A stretch of DNA of 64,000 nucleotides, taken from NCBI GenBank assembly GCA_018267515.1, contig JAFDYJ010000003.1, forward strand, positions 20,346 through 84,345, written 5' to 3'. The notes beneath the pieces are model-generated. The model did not search any database and was not told the DNA's origin. It saw only the letters and a list, made by a program, of their open reading frames with translations. Of this stretch, positions 40,205 through 49,940 are shown one piece after another. Within the stretch, counting starts at the first letter, position 1, and each line of letters begins with the position of its first letter. A program made the position numbers and the translations under genes. Origin of the DNA: Bacteroidota bacterium (GTDB lineage Bacteria; Bacteroidota; Bacteroidia; Chitinophagales; Chitinophagaceae).

Positions 40205-42076
40205 ATGTGTGGAATAACCGGCATTATTAATTTTAATAGGGAGAGAAAAATTAACCCGGAAACTCTGAGGAGTATGGCCGGGGCAATTGTTCATCGTGGA
40301 CCTGATGATGAAGGATTTTATATAAACAATAATATCGGGTTAGGTTTCCGGCGGTTGAGTATTATTGATCTAAGTACCGGGCATCAACCATTATCCAACG
40401 AAAATGAAAGCATATGGATTATTTTCAATGGTGAAATATATAATTATAAAGAACTGCAGAAAGATCTTATCCGGCAAGGGCATATATTCAGAACCCAATC
40501 CGATACTGAAACAATCGTTCATTTATATGAACAATATGGAACTGATTGTTTGAAATATTTGCGTGGAATGTTTGCTTTTGCTATCTGGGATAGCAATAAA
40601 AATCAGCTTTTCTGTGCAAGAGATCGTTTTGGAATAAAGCCATTTTATTATTATTTGGATAGTGAGCGAATGGTTTTTGGTTCTGAGATAAAGGCTTTAT
40701 TGAAAAGTGATGATATTGACAGAACTTTATCTCCTGAAGCTATCGACTCATATTTCGCTTTTGGATATATTACATCTGATCTTTCCATATACAAGGAAAT
40801 CAAAAAACTTCAGCCGGCACATTATATTTTACTTTCTCTTAATGATAACGCAAGTTTTAAAATAGAATCTTATTGGAATATAAAATTTGAACCGGATTTT
40901 TCAAAAAATGAAATGCAGTGGGAAGAGGAAATTCAGAATTGTCTATCAGAAACAGTGAAAATGCACATGATTTCAGATGTTCCATTGGGAGCTTTCCTTA
41001 GTGGCGGTATAGATTCCGGGTCTGTTGTTTCAATGATGGCGAAAAACTCAACTCGACCGATTAAAACATTTTCAATTGGGTTTAAAGACGAACGGGATAG
41101 TGAATTGAAGTATGCCCGGGAACTTGCAAAAAAATATAATTGTGAACATCATGAACAGATTGTTGAGCCTAAATCGGTTGAACTAATACCTGATTTGGTA
41201 AAAGCTTATGATGAGCCATTCGGAGACCCTTCTGCTGTACCAACCTATTATGTGTCAAAATTGGCACGTGAATTTGTAACAGTTGCACTGTCAGGTGATG
41301 GAGGTGATGAATTATTTGCAGGGTATAACAGTTATTCGAGATTTCAGAATATATATAATAAGCCGTACAACTTTAACATAGCCGGGCTTAATAATTTGTT
41401 ATGGGGAAGTTTGTTTAACGTAATGCCTCACAATATGAAGGGGAAAAGTCTCGCTTATATTTTATCAAAAAGCAGGAAGCATGGTTTTGCATACATGAAT
41501 GAGTGGACTGAAAATGAAAGAAAAAAGTATTTAAGACTCAATTCTAATACCGGCAATGTAAAAGAATCATCAGAACATTATAAGGTAAAAATTCTTAAAA
41601 CGCTAAATGGTACAGATTATGTAACAGCAATGCAATATCTGGATATGAAGACTTATATGGTTGATGATATACTGACGAAAGTTGACAGGGCCAGTATGTT
41701 AAATTCATTAGAAGTACGGGTTCCATTATTAGATCACAAATTTGCCGAGCTTACTTTTAAAATCCCATCTGGTTTAAAAGTTAAAGCTGCTCAGAAAAAG
41801 TATATTTTCAGAAAAGCAATGTCAGGCTATTTGCCGGCCAGCTTTTTTAATCTTCCAAAAAAAGGATTTTCAGCGCCTATTTCTGCCTGGTTCAAAGGGG
41901 ATTTAAAGAACTATATAGGGGATACATTATTAGCGAATAATCCCCGATTTTCAGGGTACCTTGATAAAAATCATGTCAAAAGAATTGTGCTTAGTAACCA
42001 AAAAGCAAGATGCGATTCAGGATCCAAGGTCTGGGCGTTGTTGATGTTTGAAGAATGGTTGAAGCAAAACGGTTAA
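40205..42076 (+). CDS. asnB: Asparagine synthase-like glutamine amidotransferase (first copy)
   Basis: This 623-aa protein has an N-terminal Ntn glutaminase domain with catalytic Cys2 (MCGITG) and the supporting VHRGPDDEG, FNGEIYNY and SDTETIVHLY segments. The C-terminal ATP-pyrophosphatase domain has the PP-loop SGGIDSGS and the SGDGGDELFAGY motif. Classical AsnB makes asparagine, but in polysaccharide clusters such enzymes usually amidate a sugar carboxylate such as a uronic acid. That is the favoured role here because the gene is embedded between two glycosyltransferase genes, nine bases from the first and overlapping the next. A second copy lies at 56.9 kb. Confidence 0.9.
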   Translation: MCGITGIINFNRERKINPETLRSMAGAIVHRGPDDEGFYINNNIGLGFRRLSIIDLSTGHQPLSNENESIWIIFNGEIYNYKELQKDLIRQGHIFRTQSDTETIVHLYEQYGTDCLKYLRGMFAFAIWDSNKNQLFCARDRFGIKPFYYYLDSERMVFGSEIKALLKSDDIDRTLSPEAIDSYFAFGYITSDLSIYKEIKKLQPAHYILLSLNDNASFKIESYWNIKFEPDFSKNEMQWEEEIQNCLSETVKMHMISDVPLGAFLSGGIDSGSVVSMMAKNSTRPIKTFSIGFKDERDSELKYARELAKKYNCEHHEQIVEPKSVELIPDLVKAYDEPFGDPSAVPTYYVSKLAREFVTVALSGDGGDELFAGYNSYSRFQNIYNKPYNFNIAGLNNLLWGSLFNVMPHNMKGKSLAYILSKSRKHGFAYMNEWTENERKKYLRLNSNTGNVKESSEHYKVKILKTLNGTDYVTAMQYLDMKTYMVDDILTKVDRASMLNSLEVRVPLLDHKFAELTFKIPSGLKVKAAQKKYIFRKAMSGYLPASFFNLPKKGFSAPISAWFKGDLKNYIGDTLLANNPRFSGYLDKNHVKRIVLSNQKARCDSGSKVWALLMFEEWLKQNG

Positions 42077-43179
42077 CTGTGAAGATATTATTTTTTATAA
42101 ATGGTTTATCGGCAGGAGGGAAAGAAAGGCGATTGGTCGAACTCATGAAAGGACTTAATACTAATCCATCTGTTCATTTTGAGCTGGTAGTAATGAGCCG
42201 GGATATTCATTATAAAGAAGTGTTTAATTTGAATACACAAATTCATTTTTTGATACGTAATTCAAGAAGAGATATTTCCATATTTAAAAGACTATATGTC
42301 CTTTGCAAAAGAATAAGGCCTGACATTCTTCATTGCTGGGATAGTATGACAGCTTTATATGCTGCACCTGTTTGTAAATTATTGAAAATAAAATTGGTTA
42401 ATGGGAGTGTTATCGAGACTCCAGTGCAGCAGAATATTTTTAATAAATATTGGTTGCGGGCACGTTTGGCATTTCCCTTTTCAAATGTTATAATTGGAAA
42501 TTCTGAAGCCGGATTAAGAGCTTATCGTGCACCAAGAAAAAAGAGTAAATGCTTTTATAATGGATTTAATTTCCAGAGAATTGAAAATATTAATCAATCT
42601 GTAACGAAAGAAAGTTTGAAAATTAATACATCGTATTTAGTTATTATGGTAGGTGCATTTAGCAATAGAAAAGATTATAGCTGCTATATTTCAGCAGCAA
42701 CAAAATTATGTACAATAAGAAATGACGTTACCTTTATTGCTTTGGGAGATGGTGAAACATTCAATTCAGTTTTAAGTAAGATTCCTGAAGCTTTTAAAGA
42801 TAGAATCCGGTTACTGGGGAAACAATCCAATGTTGAGTCCTTTATTGCTATTAGTGATATTTGTGTGTTAGCCACAAATTCAAAAGTTCATGGAGAAGGA
42901 ATTTCTAATTCCATTTTAGAATATATGGCTTTAGCTAAGCCGGTTGTTGCTACAGAAGGAGGAGGTACTAATGAAATTGTAGTTGATGGTAAAACAGGGT
43001 TCCTGGTGAAAGCTTCTGATGCTCAGGATCTTTCAGATAAAATAAATGTTCTTTTGGATAACGATTCTTTACGATTCAGTATGGGACATGCCGGGAAAGA
43101 ACGTATTCTTCAGCATTTTTCAATTAACGAAATGGTTGGAAAATATTTTTCTTTATATGTTGAGTTATGTAAACATTGA
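42055..43179 (+). CDS. Family 4 glycosyltransferase
   Basis: This 374-aa GT-B protein shows an N-terminal FINGLSAGGKERRLVELMKGL segment, DILHCWDSM, and the GT4 donor motif HGEGISNSILEYMALAKPVVATEGGG. The ATG at 42055 overlaps the asnB stop by 22 bases. A GTG at 42079, two bases after that stop, would begin with VKILFFING and remove eight residues; it is a fair alternative. Donor and acceptor are not known. The 113-base gap to the next gene carries no clear signal. Confidence 0.9.
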   Translation: MVEAKRLTVKILFFINGLSAGGKERRLVELMKGLNTNPSVHFELVVMSRDIHYKEVFNLNTQIHFLIRNSRRDISIFKRLYVLCKRIRPDILHCWDSMTALYAAPVCKLLKIKLVNGSVIETPVQQNIFNKYWLRARLAFPFSNVIIGNSEAGLRAYRAPRKKSKCFYNGFNFQRIENINQSVTKESLKINTSYLVIMVGAFSNRKDYSCYISAATKLCTIRNDVTFIALGDGETFNSVLSKIPEAFKDRIRLLGKQSNVESFIAISDICVLATNSKVHGEGISNSILEYMALAKPVVATEGGGTNEIVVDGKTGFLVKASDAQDLSDKINVLLDNDSLRFSMGHAGKERILQHFSINEMVGKYFSLYVELCKH

Positions 43180-43292
43180 AATTAAGCTCTGATTAAATGG
43201 TTTACTTTAAAAAATATGATTTCTTGTTCCTGATTTCTGCAGTTTCAATGTTACACTAATGATTTTAACAGAAAGAAAAAATTAACTTTCTT

Positions 43293-44255
43293 ATGAATTT
43301 ACTTTTGACTGGAGTTGCCGGGTTTATTGGCTCTCATCTTGCAGAAAGGTTAATTGCCGATGGTCACACTATTGTGGGGGTTGATAATTTTGATTCATTT
43401 TATTCCCGTAGTTTCAAAAATGAAAACCTAAAATTATTGAAGGCCTCTTCTTCCTTTTCATTTTATGAAGCAGATATCAGAAATAATTTATTGATACAAG
43501 ATATTTTCTTAAAAAACAAGATTGATTTAGTTGTGCATTTAGCGGCAAAGGCAGGTGTCAGGCCTTCTATGTTGCATGTGGCTGAGTATTATGAAGTAAA
43601 TCTGGCAGGAACAATCAATCTTTTAGAAAATATGAGGCAAAATAATATTACTAATTTGGTATTTGCTTCCTCTTCATCTGTTTATGGAAACAATAAAAAA
43701 GTACCTTTTTCAGAGGAGGATTCAGTTGATCAGCCGATTTCACCATATGCAGCCACTAAAAGGAGCGGTGAATTATTGTGTAAGGTTTATAATCATCTTT
43801 ATGGATTTAATATCTCCTGCCTTCGGTTTTTTACTGTATTTGGCCCTCGGCAAAGGCCTGATTTAGCAATACATAAATTCACAAGACTGATTGATGAGAA
43901 TAAACCTATTCCCTTTTTCGGCGATGGATCCACAGCAAGAGACTATACATATATAGATGATATCATTCAAGGGGTAGTTCGTTCCATTGATAAACTAAAC
44001 GGTTTTAATATTTATAACTTAGGTGAATCCCGTGTTATTACATTGAGGCAAATGGTTCAAAGTATTGAAAAATTGTCTGGCAAAATGGCTATTCTTGATA
44101 AGCTTCCATTACAGATGGGTGATGTTAACATAACTTATGCAGACATTTCAAAAGCGAAAACTGAATTGGGTTATGCTCCCCTGCATGATTTTGAATCCGG
44201 AATGAAAAAGTTTTTTGAGTGGTACCAAAACAGCAAGAAATTGATTTATTCCTGA
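43293..44255 (+). CDS. NAD-dependent epimerase, UDP-glucuronate 4-epimerase-like
   Basis: This 320-aa extended short-chain dehydrogenase begins MNLLLTGVAGFIGSHLAERL, with the GxxGxxG NAD motif. It has the VHLAAKAGVRPSM segment characteristic of UDP-glucuronate 4-epimerases (GAE/CapI family), catalytic SSSSVYG and YAATK, and RFFTVFGPRQRPDLA. It probably interconverts UDP-glucuronate and UDP-galacturonate, giving an acidic sugar that the AsnB proteins could amidate. UDP-glucose/N-acetylglucosamine 4-epimerase is the other possibility. Confidence 0.88.
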   Translation: MNLLLTGVAGFIGSHLAERLIADGHTIVGVDNFDSFYSRSFKNENLKLLKASSSFSFYEADIRNNLLIQDIFLKNKIDLVVHLAAKAGVRPSMLHVAEYYEVNLAGTINLLENMRQNNITNLVFASSSSVYGNNKKVPFSEEDSVDQPISPYAATKRSGELLCKVYNHLYGFNISCLRFFTVFGPRQRPDLAIHKFTRLIDENKPIPFFGDGSTARDYTYIDDIIQGVVRSIDKLNGFNIYNLGESRVITLRQMVQSIEKLSGKMAILDKLPLQMGDVNITYADISKAKTELGYAPLHDFESGMKKFFEWYQNSKKLIYS

Positions 44256-44268
44256 GAGTAATCCTGTT

Positions 44269-44286
44269 ATTCCGCTTTAGTGGAAT
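44269..44286 (+). terminator. Weak stem-loop between the epimerase and WcaJ-like genes
   Basis: ATTCCGC (44269-44275) pairs with GTGGAAT (44280-44286) around a TTTA loop, a 7-bp stem with one wobble pair. It is followed by a T/G-rich stretch but not by a continuous T-run. It may only attenuate transcription; continuation of the operon past it is likely. Confidence 0.3.
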
Positions 44287-44452
44287 GTTGATTGTTGTAT
44301 AATACATTGCAGACATTTTTCTTTTTCTTTTTAAAAACTCAGATTTTCTCCTGGTATCTATGAGATAGTTTCATTTAACCAATGACTAAAACAAAATTCG
44401 ATTATCAGCTTGAAAGCCGAATCTTTCTTGTAATGATATTTAATTTCTTTTT

Positions 44453-45844
44453 ATGAACCAGCAATTTCTCAGACTGTTACGGCTGCTTTTTATATTTCTT
44501 GATTTGCTGATGCTAAACGTGTCTTTTGCAGTTGATAAATTTTTTTATAGCAGCCGGATACCGGAATTAGCCATGGCACGATATGTCAATCTATGGCTGG
44601 CATTCAACGTTGCATGGATGATGGCTGCCTGGATTACAACTGTATATGGTCAAAAGTCTATTTCTTCATTCGAAACGTTTAGTCATAAAAGTTTAAGAGC
44701 CTATATTTATTTCCTGGCACTGGTAATGATATACATTGTTCTTTTCAAACAGGAAAATATGTCCCGGTTATTTGTGATGACAGTGTTACTTTCTGTGGGC
44801 CTTGTTTTTTTTGTAAACCGGTTACTTTATCTTGTCATTGGTCAATTTGTCCGTAACCAGGATCAGTTTACGAGAAAAGTAATTATCGTTGGATATAATG
44901 AAGTATCAAAAAAATTGGTACAACAGCTGGAAGAGGATATTCTGAACACAAAAATCATTGGATATTGTGAAAATGAGCAAGAGGTACATGAATTATCAAA
45001 CTATCCGATTGTTGGAGGTTTGAATAATATAATTGAAGTATCCAAGCAATATCAGGCAAACGAAATATTTTCAACTATTGCCCCCGACGCTAATAATGGA
45101 ATTTATGAACTGATGCAGGAGGCGGATCAGGCGTGTATACGTTTTAAATTGGTGCCGAATTTCAATTTGTTTACCCGGTTGCCGGTGCATGTTGATTATT
45201 TCGGTAGTTTACCTGTTTTATCCTTACGAAAGGAACCATTGGATGATATCGCTAACAGGATCCGGAAAAGGATTTATGATATTTTCATCAGCAGTTTGGT
45301 CATCATTTTTATTCTATCATGGATGATTCCTTTAATTGGACTTCTAATCTTGTTGGAATCCAAAGGCCCTGTTTTTTTTGTACAAATGAGAAGTGGAAAA
45401 AACAATCTTCCTTTTAGATGTATTAAATTCAGAAGTATGCGGATCAATAAGGAGTCCAATACTACTCAAGCCCGGAAAGGGGATGTTCGGGTAACAAGAA
45501 TCGGAAGATTTCTTAGAAAGACAAGTCTTGATGAGTTTCCTCAGTTTCTGAATGTATTTGTGGGTAATATGAGTGTTGTGGGACCAAGGCCACATATGTT
45601 GAAGCACACAGATGATTATTCTGAAGTTATTAAAAAGTATATGGTTCGCCAGTTTGTAAAACCGGGTATTACCGGTTGGGCGCAGATCAATGGATTTCGG
45701 GGTGAGACAAGATCCGTCTGGGATATGGAGAAAAGAGTGGAGCATGATATCTGGTATTTGGAAAATTGGAGCCTCTGGCTAGATACCAGAATTATTTTTA
45801 TGACAGGATATAAAATATTTGTTGGTGATATTAACGCAGTGTAG
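44453..45844 (+). CDS. Undecaprenyl-phosphate sugar-1-phosphate transferase (WcaJ family)
   Basis: This 463-aa protein starts polymer synthesis by moving a hexose-1-phosphate from its nucleotide to undecaprenyl phosphate. Four N-terminal membrane helices (1-130) and a central CoA-binding-like domain are followed by a membrane helix (285-305). The C-terminal bacterial sugar transferase domain has KFRSMR, the DEFPQ Asp-Glu pair (SLDEFPQFLNV), VGPRPH and KPGITGWAQINGFRG. This architecture is the WcaJ/WbaP/CpsE type. It gives either glucose or galactose as first sugar. The gene comes after a 197-base gap with a weak stem-loop. Confidence 0.94.
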   Translation: MNQQFLRLLRLLFIFLDLLMLNVSFAVDKFFYSSRIPELAMARYVNLWLAFNVAWMMAAWITTVYGQKSISSFETFSHKSLRAYIYFLALVMIYIVLFKQENMSRLFVMTVLLSVGLVFFVNRLLYLVIGQFVRNQDQFTRKVIIVGYNEVSKKLVQQLEEDILNTKIIGYCENEQEVHELSNYPIVGGLNNIIEVSKQYQANEIFSTIAPDANNGIYELMQEADQACIRFKLVPNFNLFTRLPVHVDYFGSLPVLSLRKEPLDDIANRIRKRIYDIFISSLVIIFILSWMIPLIGLLILLESKGPVFFVQMRSGKNNLPFRCIKFRSMRINKESNTTQARKGDVRVTRIGRFLRKTSLDEFPQFLNVFVGNMSVVGPRPHMLKHTDDYSEVIKKYMVRQFVKPGITGWAQINGFRGETRSVWDMEKRVEHDIWYLENWSLWLDTRIIFMTGYKIFVGDINAV

Positions 45845-45929
45845 CCGATTGCACTTCATTGCCCATAAGTTCAGAGATAGATGAGATAAATTATTATTTT
45901 TTGAAAAATTTGATTGTTCATATCCGGTA

Positions 45930-47027
45930 ATGCAATTTCAAAACAAAGTATCTGCAGATTTATCTTCTAAAATTCTGACAGTCGGCCCTGAATATAGGAA
46001 TCATCGCGGTGGTATAGGCGCTGTTATTGAATCGTATAGTAGGAATTTTGAAATATTTAATTTCATTAGCACTTATAGGGATGGTTCAGTTATAGCAAGA
46101 GCATTTATTTTTCTCCGCGGGGTGGCAAAATTATTTTTCTTACTGGTTAGAAACCGGAAAATTAAAATATTGCATATACATGGAGCTTCCAGTGGAAGTT
46201 TTTATCGAAAGTATATTGTATTTATCATCAGTAAATATATTTTTAGAAAATGGGTTATTTATCATATTCATGGAGGTGGATTTCAGGAATTTTATAAGAG
46301 TAGTAACAGGTTAGGTAAAAGAATGGTAAGAACCCTTTTACATAAAGCAGATCTCGTAATATGTATATCCAATTCCTGGCTGGAATATTTTAAAAGAGAT
46401 CATGGGATAAAAAGGATTATGGTAATTCCGAATATTATTGATACTCCGGATAAGAAAATTAATATTAAGCAAGGAGGAAGGATTACTTTTTTGTTTTTGG
46501 GACTTGTAACGGAAGCGAAAGGAATTTTTGATTTGGTGGATGTGATTGCAAAGAATAAGGAAAAGTATATGGGTAAAATTAAGTTATTGGTGGGAGGGAA
46601 TGGGAAAACTGAAAAATTGAAAATTTTGATTGAGAAATATGAAATCGAAGATATTGTTGAATTTTTGGGCTGGGTGAAGGGATCTGAAAAGGCGGAAATA
46701 TTGAATAAGACGGATGTGTATATTTTACCATCTTATATTGAAGGTTCACCAATTTCCATTTTAGAAGCAATGTCTTACGGGAAGCCAATTATTGCAAGCA
46801 ATGTTGGTGGAATTCCTGAACTGATTAAGAATCTGAAAAATGGGATACTTATCGAACCTGGAAACTTTGAACAAATTGAAAATGCAATTGATTGGTTTAT
46901 TGTGAATCCTGGCCTCATTAAAACCTATGGTCTTCTTTCAGAACAAATGTCAAGAGAACATTTGCCTGAGAATATAATTAAACGACTTGTGAGTGTTTAC
47001 CAGGGGATTCTCTCTTCGGTTGTTTAA
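45930..47027 (+). CDS. Family 4 glycosyltransferase
   Basis: This 365-aa GT-B protein has a RNHRGGIGAVIESYSRNF start segment, IYHIHGGGFQEFYKSS for the acceptor half, and the donor motif EGSPISILEAMSYGKPIIASNVGGIPE with E-x7-E. It is the last glycosyltransferase before the ligase/acyl cassette. Sugar specificity is unknown. Confidence 0.92.
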   Translation: MQFQNKVSADLSSKILTVGPEYRNHRGGIGAVIESYSRNFEIFNFISTYRDGSVIARAFIFLRGVAKLFFLLVRNRKIKILHIHGASSGSFYRKYIVFIISKYIFRKWVIYHIHGGGFQEFYKSSNRLGKRMVRTLLHKADLVICISNSWLEYFKRDHGIKRIMVIPNIIDTPDKKINIKQGGRITFLFLGLVTEAKGIFDLVDVIAKNKEKYMGKIKLLVGGNGKTEKLKILIEKYEIEDIVEFLGWVKGSEKAEILNKTDVYILPSYIEGSPISILEAMSYGKPIIASNVGGIPELIKNLKNGILIEPGNFEQIENAIDWFIVNPGLIKTYGLLSEQMSREHLPENIIKRLVSVYQGILSSVV

Positions 47028-47081
47028 CTTGGATAAGAGCATCTTCCCGTAGTCATTTATTAATTGAAGTAGATTGTTATT

Positions 47082-48347
47082 ATGAATTATTGGCAAAAGT
47101 TTTTAGTAAAAAAACTACTAAGATTTACTCCTCAGTATTATAAATACAGAATGAGAATTAAACGAAAGTATAGTTATCGTAGTGAAGATATTTACAAGAC
47201 TATCAAAAATGTCCCTTATTATGTGGAAAATAATTATGGAAAGGGCAGCATTGAAAGCTACCCATTATTAATGAAATCGGATATAATTGGCAATGAAGAA
47301 AAGTTCTTGTCAACGAAATGTAATAAGCTGTTTTTAAGCCGGGTTGCCACTTCGGGTTCCAGTGGCAAATCACTGAATTTATATAAAGGGATTAATGATG
47401 TTATTAAAGAAGAAGTATTTACGGATCAGGCATTTTCACTGATTGGTAAAAATCTTAGAATTGCTGTATTAAGAGGTAACAGGCCTTCTAAAGGTATATA
47501 CGAGTATAAGTTTGGGCATTTGCTGTTATCATCTTATAATCTGTCAAAAGAGAATGTACATGAATATCTGAAACTAATCAAAAGATATCGGATAAATTGT
47601 TTTCATGTTTACCCATCATCCATTTCTATTTTTTGTAAGTATTTAAGAGAAATTATTGAGGAAAAAAAAACCGAAATTCCCGCTATTAAAGGAATTTTTT
47701 CCAGTTCTGAAATTCTTTCAATGGAAACGAAAAACCTGATTTTAGATCTTTTCCCGGATATTACGTTAGTTGACAGGTATGGTATGAGTGAACACGTTGC
47801 ATCTGCGATTTCAGTTAATAAAGGAAATTATCATTTCCAGGATGGATATAGCATTGTTGAATTACTGGATACAGGATTGAAGAACGAAGGAAGGAGGATT
47901 ATGGAAATTGTCGGCACAAACATTAATAACAAGGCAATGCCATTGGTTCGTTACTGTACTGAAGATTTTGTTGAGGTGGATGAAATGAACAATATAGTCT
48001 CCATTATTGGGCGAACCAGTGATTTTGTAGTGAATATTGAAGGTAACATTGTCCCTTGTACTGTGGTTAACAGGGATGATGTTTTATTAAATGTTATTGC
48101 TCATCAACACTATCAGGATAAAGTAGGTGAATTGGTGCTAAGAATTCAAGGGAATGAAAAGTTCTCCGGGACTGATATAAAATATATCACTGATGATTGG
48201 ACCCGCAGTTTTCAGAATCTTATGCGAATTAAAGTTGAGGTGGTTACTGATTTTGACAGAACAAGTAATGGGAAGCTTATTAATCTTGTTCAAAAGCTGA
48301 ATTTAGATAACATACGAACACAATTAAGATCGTATGAAAATAATTAG
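47082..48347 (+). CDS. CapK/PaaK-like adenylate-forming ligase, first of a tandem pair
   Basis: This 421-aa protein belongs to the phenylacetate-CoA ligase (PaaK/CapK) branch of adenylate-forming enzymes, which activate a carboxylate with ATP. It has the nucleotide-loop segment ATSGSSGKSL, the YGMSEHV motif (compare YGxTE) and a C-terminal SNGK with the expected catalytic lysine. The ribose-binding motif, usually YRTGD, reads RYCTED here (residues 290-295), with Arg292 replaced by Cys and Gly294 by Glu while the Asp is kept. Its neighbour, about half identical, has the standard RYRTGD. CapK-type genes occur in capsule clusters of other bacteria. Substrate unknown; reduced or altered activity is possible. 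Confidence 0.8.
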   Translation: MNYWQKFLVKKLLRFTPQYYKYRMRIKRKYSYRSEDIYKTIKNVPYYVENNYGKGSIESYPLLMKSDIIGNEEKFLSTKCNKLFLSRVATSGSSGKSLNLYKGINDVIKEEVFTDQAFSLIGKNLRIAVLRGNRPSKGIYEYKFGHLLLSSYNLSKENVHEYLKLIKRYRINCFHVYPSSISIFCKYLREIIEEKKTEIPAIKGIFSSSEILSMETKNLILDLFPDITLVDRYGMSEHVASAISVNKGNYHFQDGYSIVELLDTGLKNEGRRIMEIVGTNINNKAMPLVRYCTEDFVEVDEMNNIVSIIGRTSDFVVNIEGNIVPCTVVNRDDVLLNVIAHQHYQDKVGELVLRIQGNEKFSGTDIKYITDDWTRSFQNLMRIKVEVVTDFDRTSNGKLINLVQKLNLDNIRTQLRSYENN

Positions 48348-48460
48348 CAGTTGAGACTCTATCGTCATTTCTGGCTTGAGTTAAACAGGTAGAGCACAAA
48401 ATAATTTTTAAGTAAATATTCTAGAATCATTTTTCGATTTTGTGAATAATCTTTGAGTTT

Positions 48461-49720
48461 ATGAATTATTGGCAAAAGTATTTAGTGAAGAAAATAATTC
48501 GTCTGACTCCCCGGTATCATCATTATATGAAGCAGCTTAAGAATTTTGTGGATTTAAAAAATCCGGGAATTTCTGATTCTATTAAGAATATACCTTACTA
48601 TATTAAAAACGGATACTCAGATAAACAACTTCTGGAATGCCCGTTCCTGGAAAAAGAAAATATAATTGGGCGGGAAAACCAATTTCTGTCATCAAATATT
48701 AATAAAAGATTCCTGATACAGGTGTCAACTTCTGGATCAACCGGGCCGTCATTAATTGTTTATAAAACAGTTGACGAGATAATCCGGGAAGAGGCGTTTA
48801 TTCAGTATGTATTTTCTTTGATCGGTAAAAATTTGAGAATTGCGGTTTTAAGAGGAAATAGACCTTCATCCGGTATTTATGAATTCAGGTTTGGGCATTT
48901 ATTGCTTTCCTCGTATCACCTATCTAAAAAATCAGTACTTCAGTATCTATTACTTATAAAAAAGTACCGGATTAATTGCCTGCATGTTTATCCGTCTGCA
49001 ATTCAGATATTTTGTAAATATTTACGAGAGATTCTCCAGGAAGGCAAGTCTGATATCCCATTGCTTCAGGGGATTCTATCCAGTTCAGAGAATCTTTCCG
49101 AAGAAGTAAAAAATGAGATTTTAGAACTTTTTCCGAACGCCATCTTAATAGATCTCTACGGTCAGGCGGAACATGTTGCATTTGCCATTTCTGTTAATAA
49201 AGGTGAGTATCAGTTTAATAAATCATATAGCACCGTTGAGCTTTTAGACTCCGGAATGAGTAATGGTGATAATAAACTAATGGAAATAGTTGGGACCAAT
49301 ACGAGTAACAAAGCAATGCCTTTAATCCGCTACAGAACCGGGGATTATGTTGAGGTGAATGCTTCAAAAAAGATAGTTTCTGTTTTTGGGAGGTCAAATG
49401 ATTTTGTCGTTAATAACAGCTATGATATTCTGCCGTGTATTGTAATTATCAGGAAAAAGAACATGGAAAAAATCGAAATGTTACAATACTACCAGGATAA
49501 AGTGGGGGAGTTAATTGTTAGAGTCAAAATGAAAGATAGCTATTCGGAAAGTGATATTGAAAGCATCGAAGAAGATATGGTTAAAGGTTTCGGTGCACTT
49601 ATTAAAGTTAGTGTTCAAATTGTTGAACATTTTGAAAAAGCAAAAAATGGAAAGCACATTAGATGTGTTCAAAAGCTTGACTTAAAGCAATTCAATAATA
49701 ATAGGCAGGTAATGAATTAG
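48461..49720 (+). CDS. CapK/PaaK-like adenylate-forming ligase, second of a tandem pair
   Basis: This 419-aa paralogue of the preceding gene starts with the same MNYWQK. and aligns with it without shift at the ribose motif (RYRTGD at 290-295 in both numberings). It keeps the standard loop VSTSGSTGPSL, YGQAEHV, and KNGK near the C terminus. It probably forms an acyl-adenylate and possibly an acyl-thioester, using a CoA or carrier protein. The pair arose by gene duplication. It is followed by a 220-base gap with an inverted repeat TCTTTTGG/CCAAAAGA (49726 and 49802) too far apart to be called. Confidence 0.83.
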   Translation: MNYWQKYLVKKIIRLTPRYHHYMKQLKNFVDLKNPGISDSIKNIPYYIKNGYSDKQLLECPFLEKENIIGRENQFLSSNINKRFLIQVSTSGSTGPSLIVYKTVDEIIREEAFIQYVFSLIGKNLRIAVLRGNRPSSGIYEFRFGHLLLSSYHLSKKSVLQYLLLIKKYRINCLHVYPSAIQIFCKYLREILQEGKSDIPLLQGILSSSENLSEEVKNEILELFPNAILIDLYGQAEHVAFAISVNKGEYQFNKSYSTVELLDSGMSNGDNKLMEIVGTNTSNKAMPLIRYRTGDYVEVNASKKIVSVFGRSNDFVVNNSYDILPCIVIIRKKNMEKIEMLQYYQDKVGELIVRVKMKDSYSESDIESIEEDMVKGFGALIKVSVQIVEHFEKAKNGKHIRCVQKLDLKQFNNNRQVMN

Positions 49721-49940
49721 TTTATTCTTTTGGATTGAGCCTAGTTAGAGATGAAAATACCTGCAATCATTATTACTCATTAATTGTAAGGGTTCTTAAA
49801 GCCAAAAGATAAGATCAGGATATATCAAATTAACTTATCAGAATTGTTATATTCCTTTATTCTCAATATTGTGGTATAAAAAACGATAACTATTGATTTG
49901 TGCTGATACTTTCTTATAAGCCTCAATTTCAATTTTAAAA

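Noticed and set aside
49726..49809. Inverted repeat TCTTTTGG ... CCAAAAGA in the gap before the MBOAT gene
   Set aside because: Perfect 8 bases but with a 68-base loop in AT-rich DNA and no supporting stem; likely chance.
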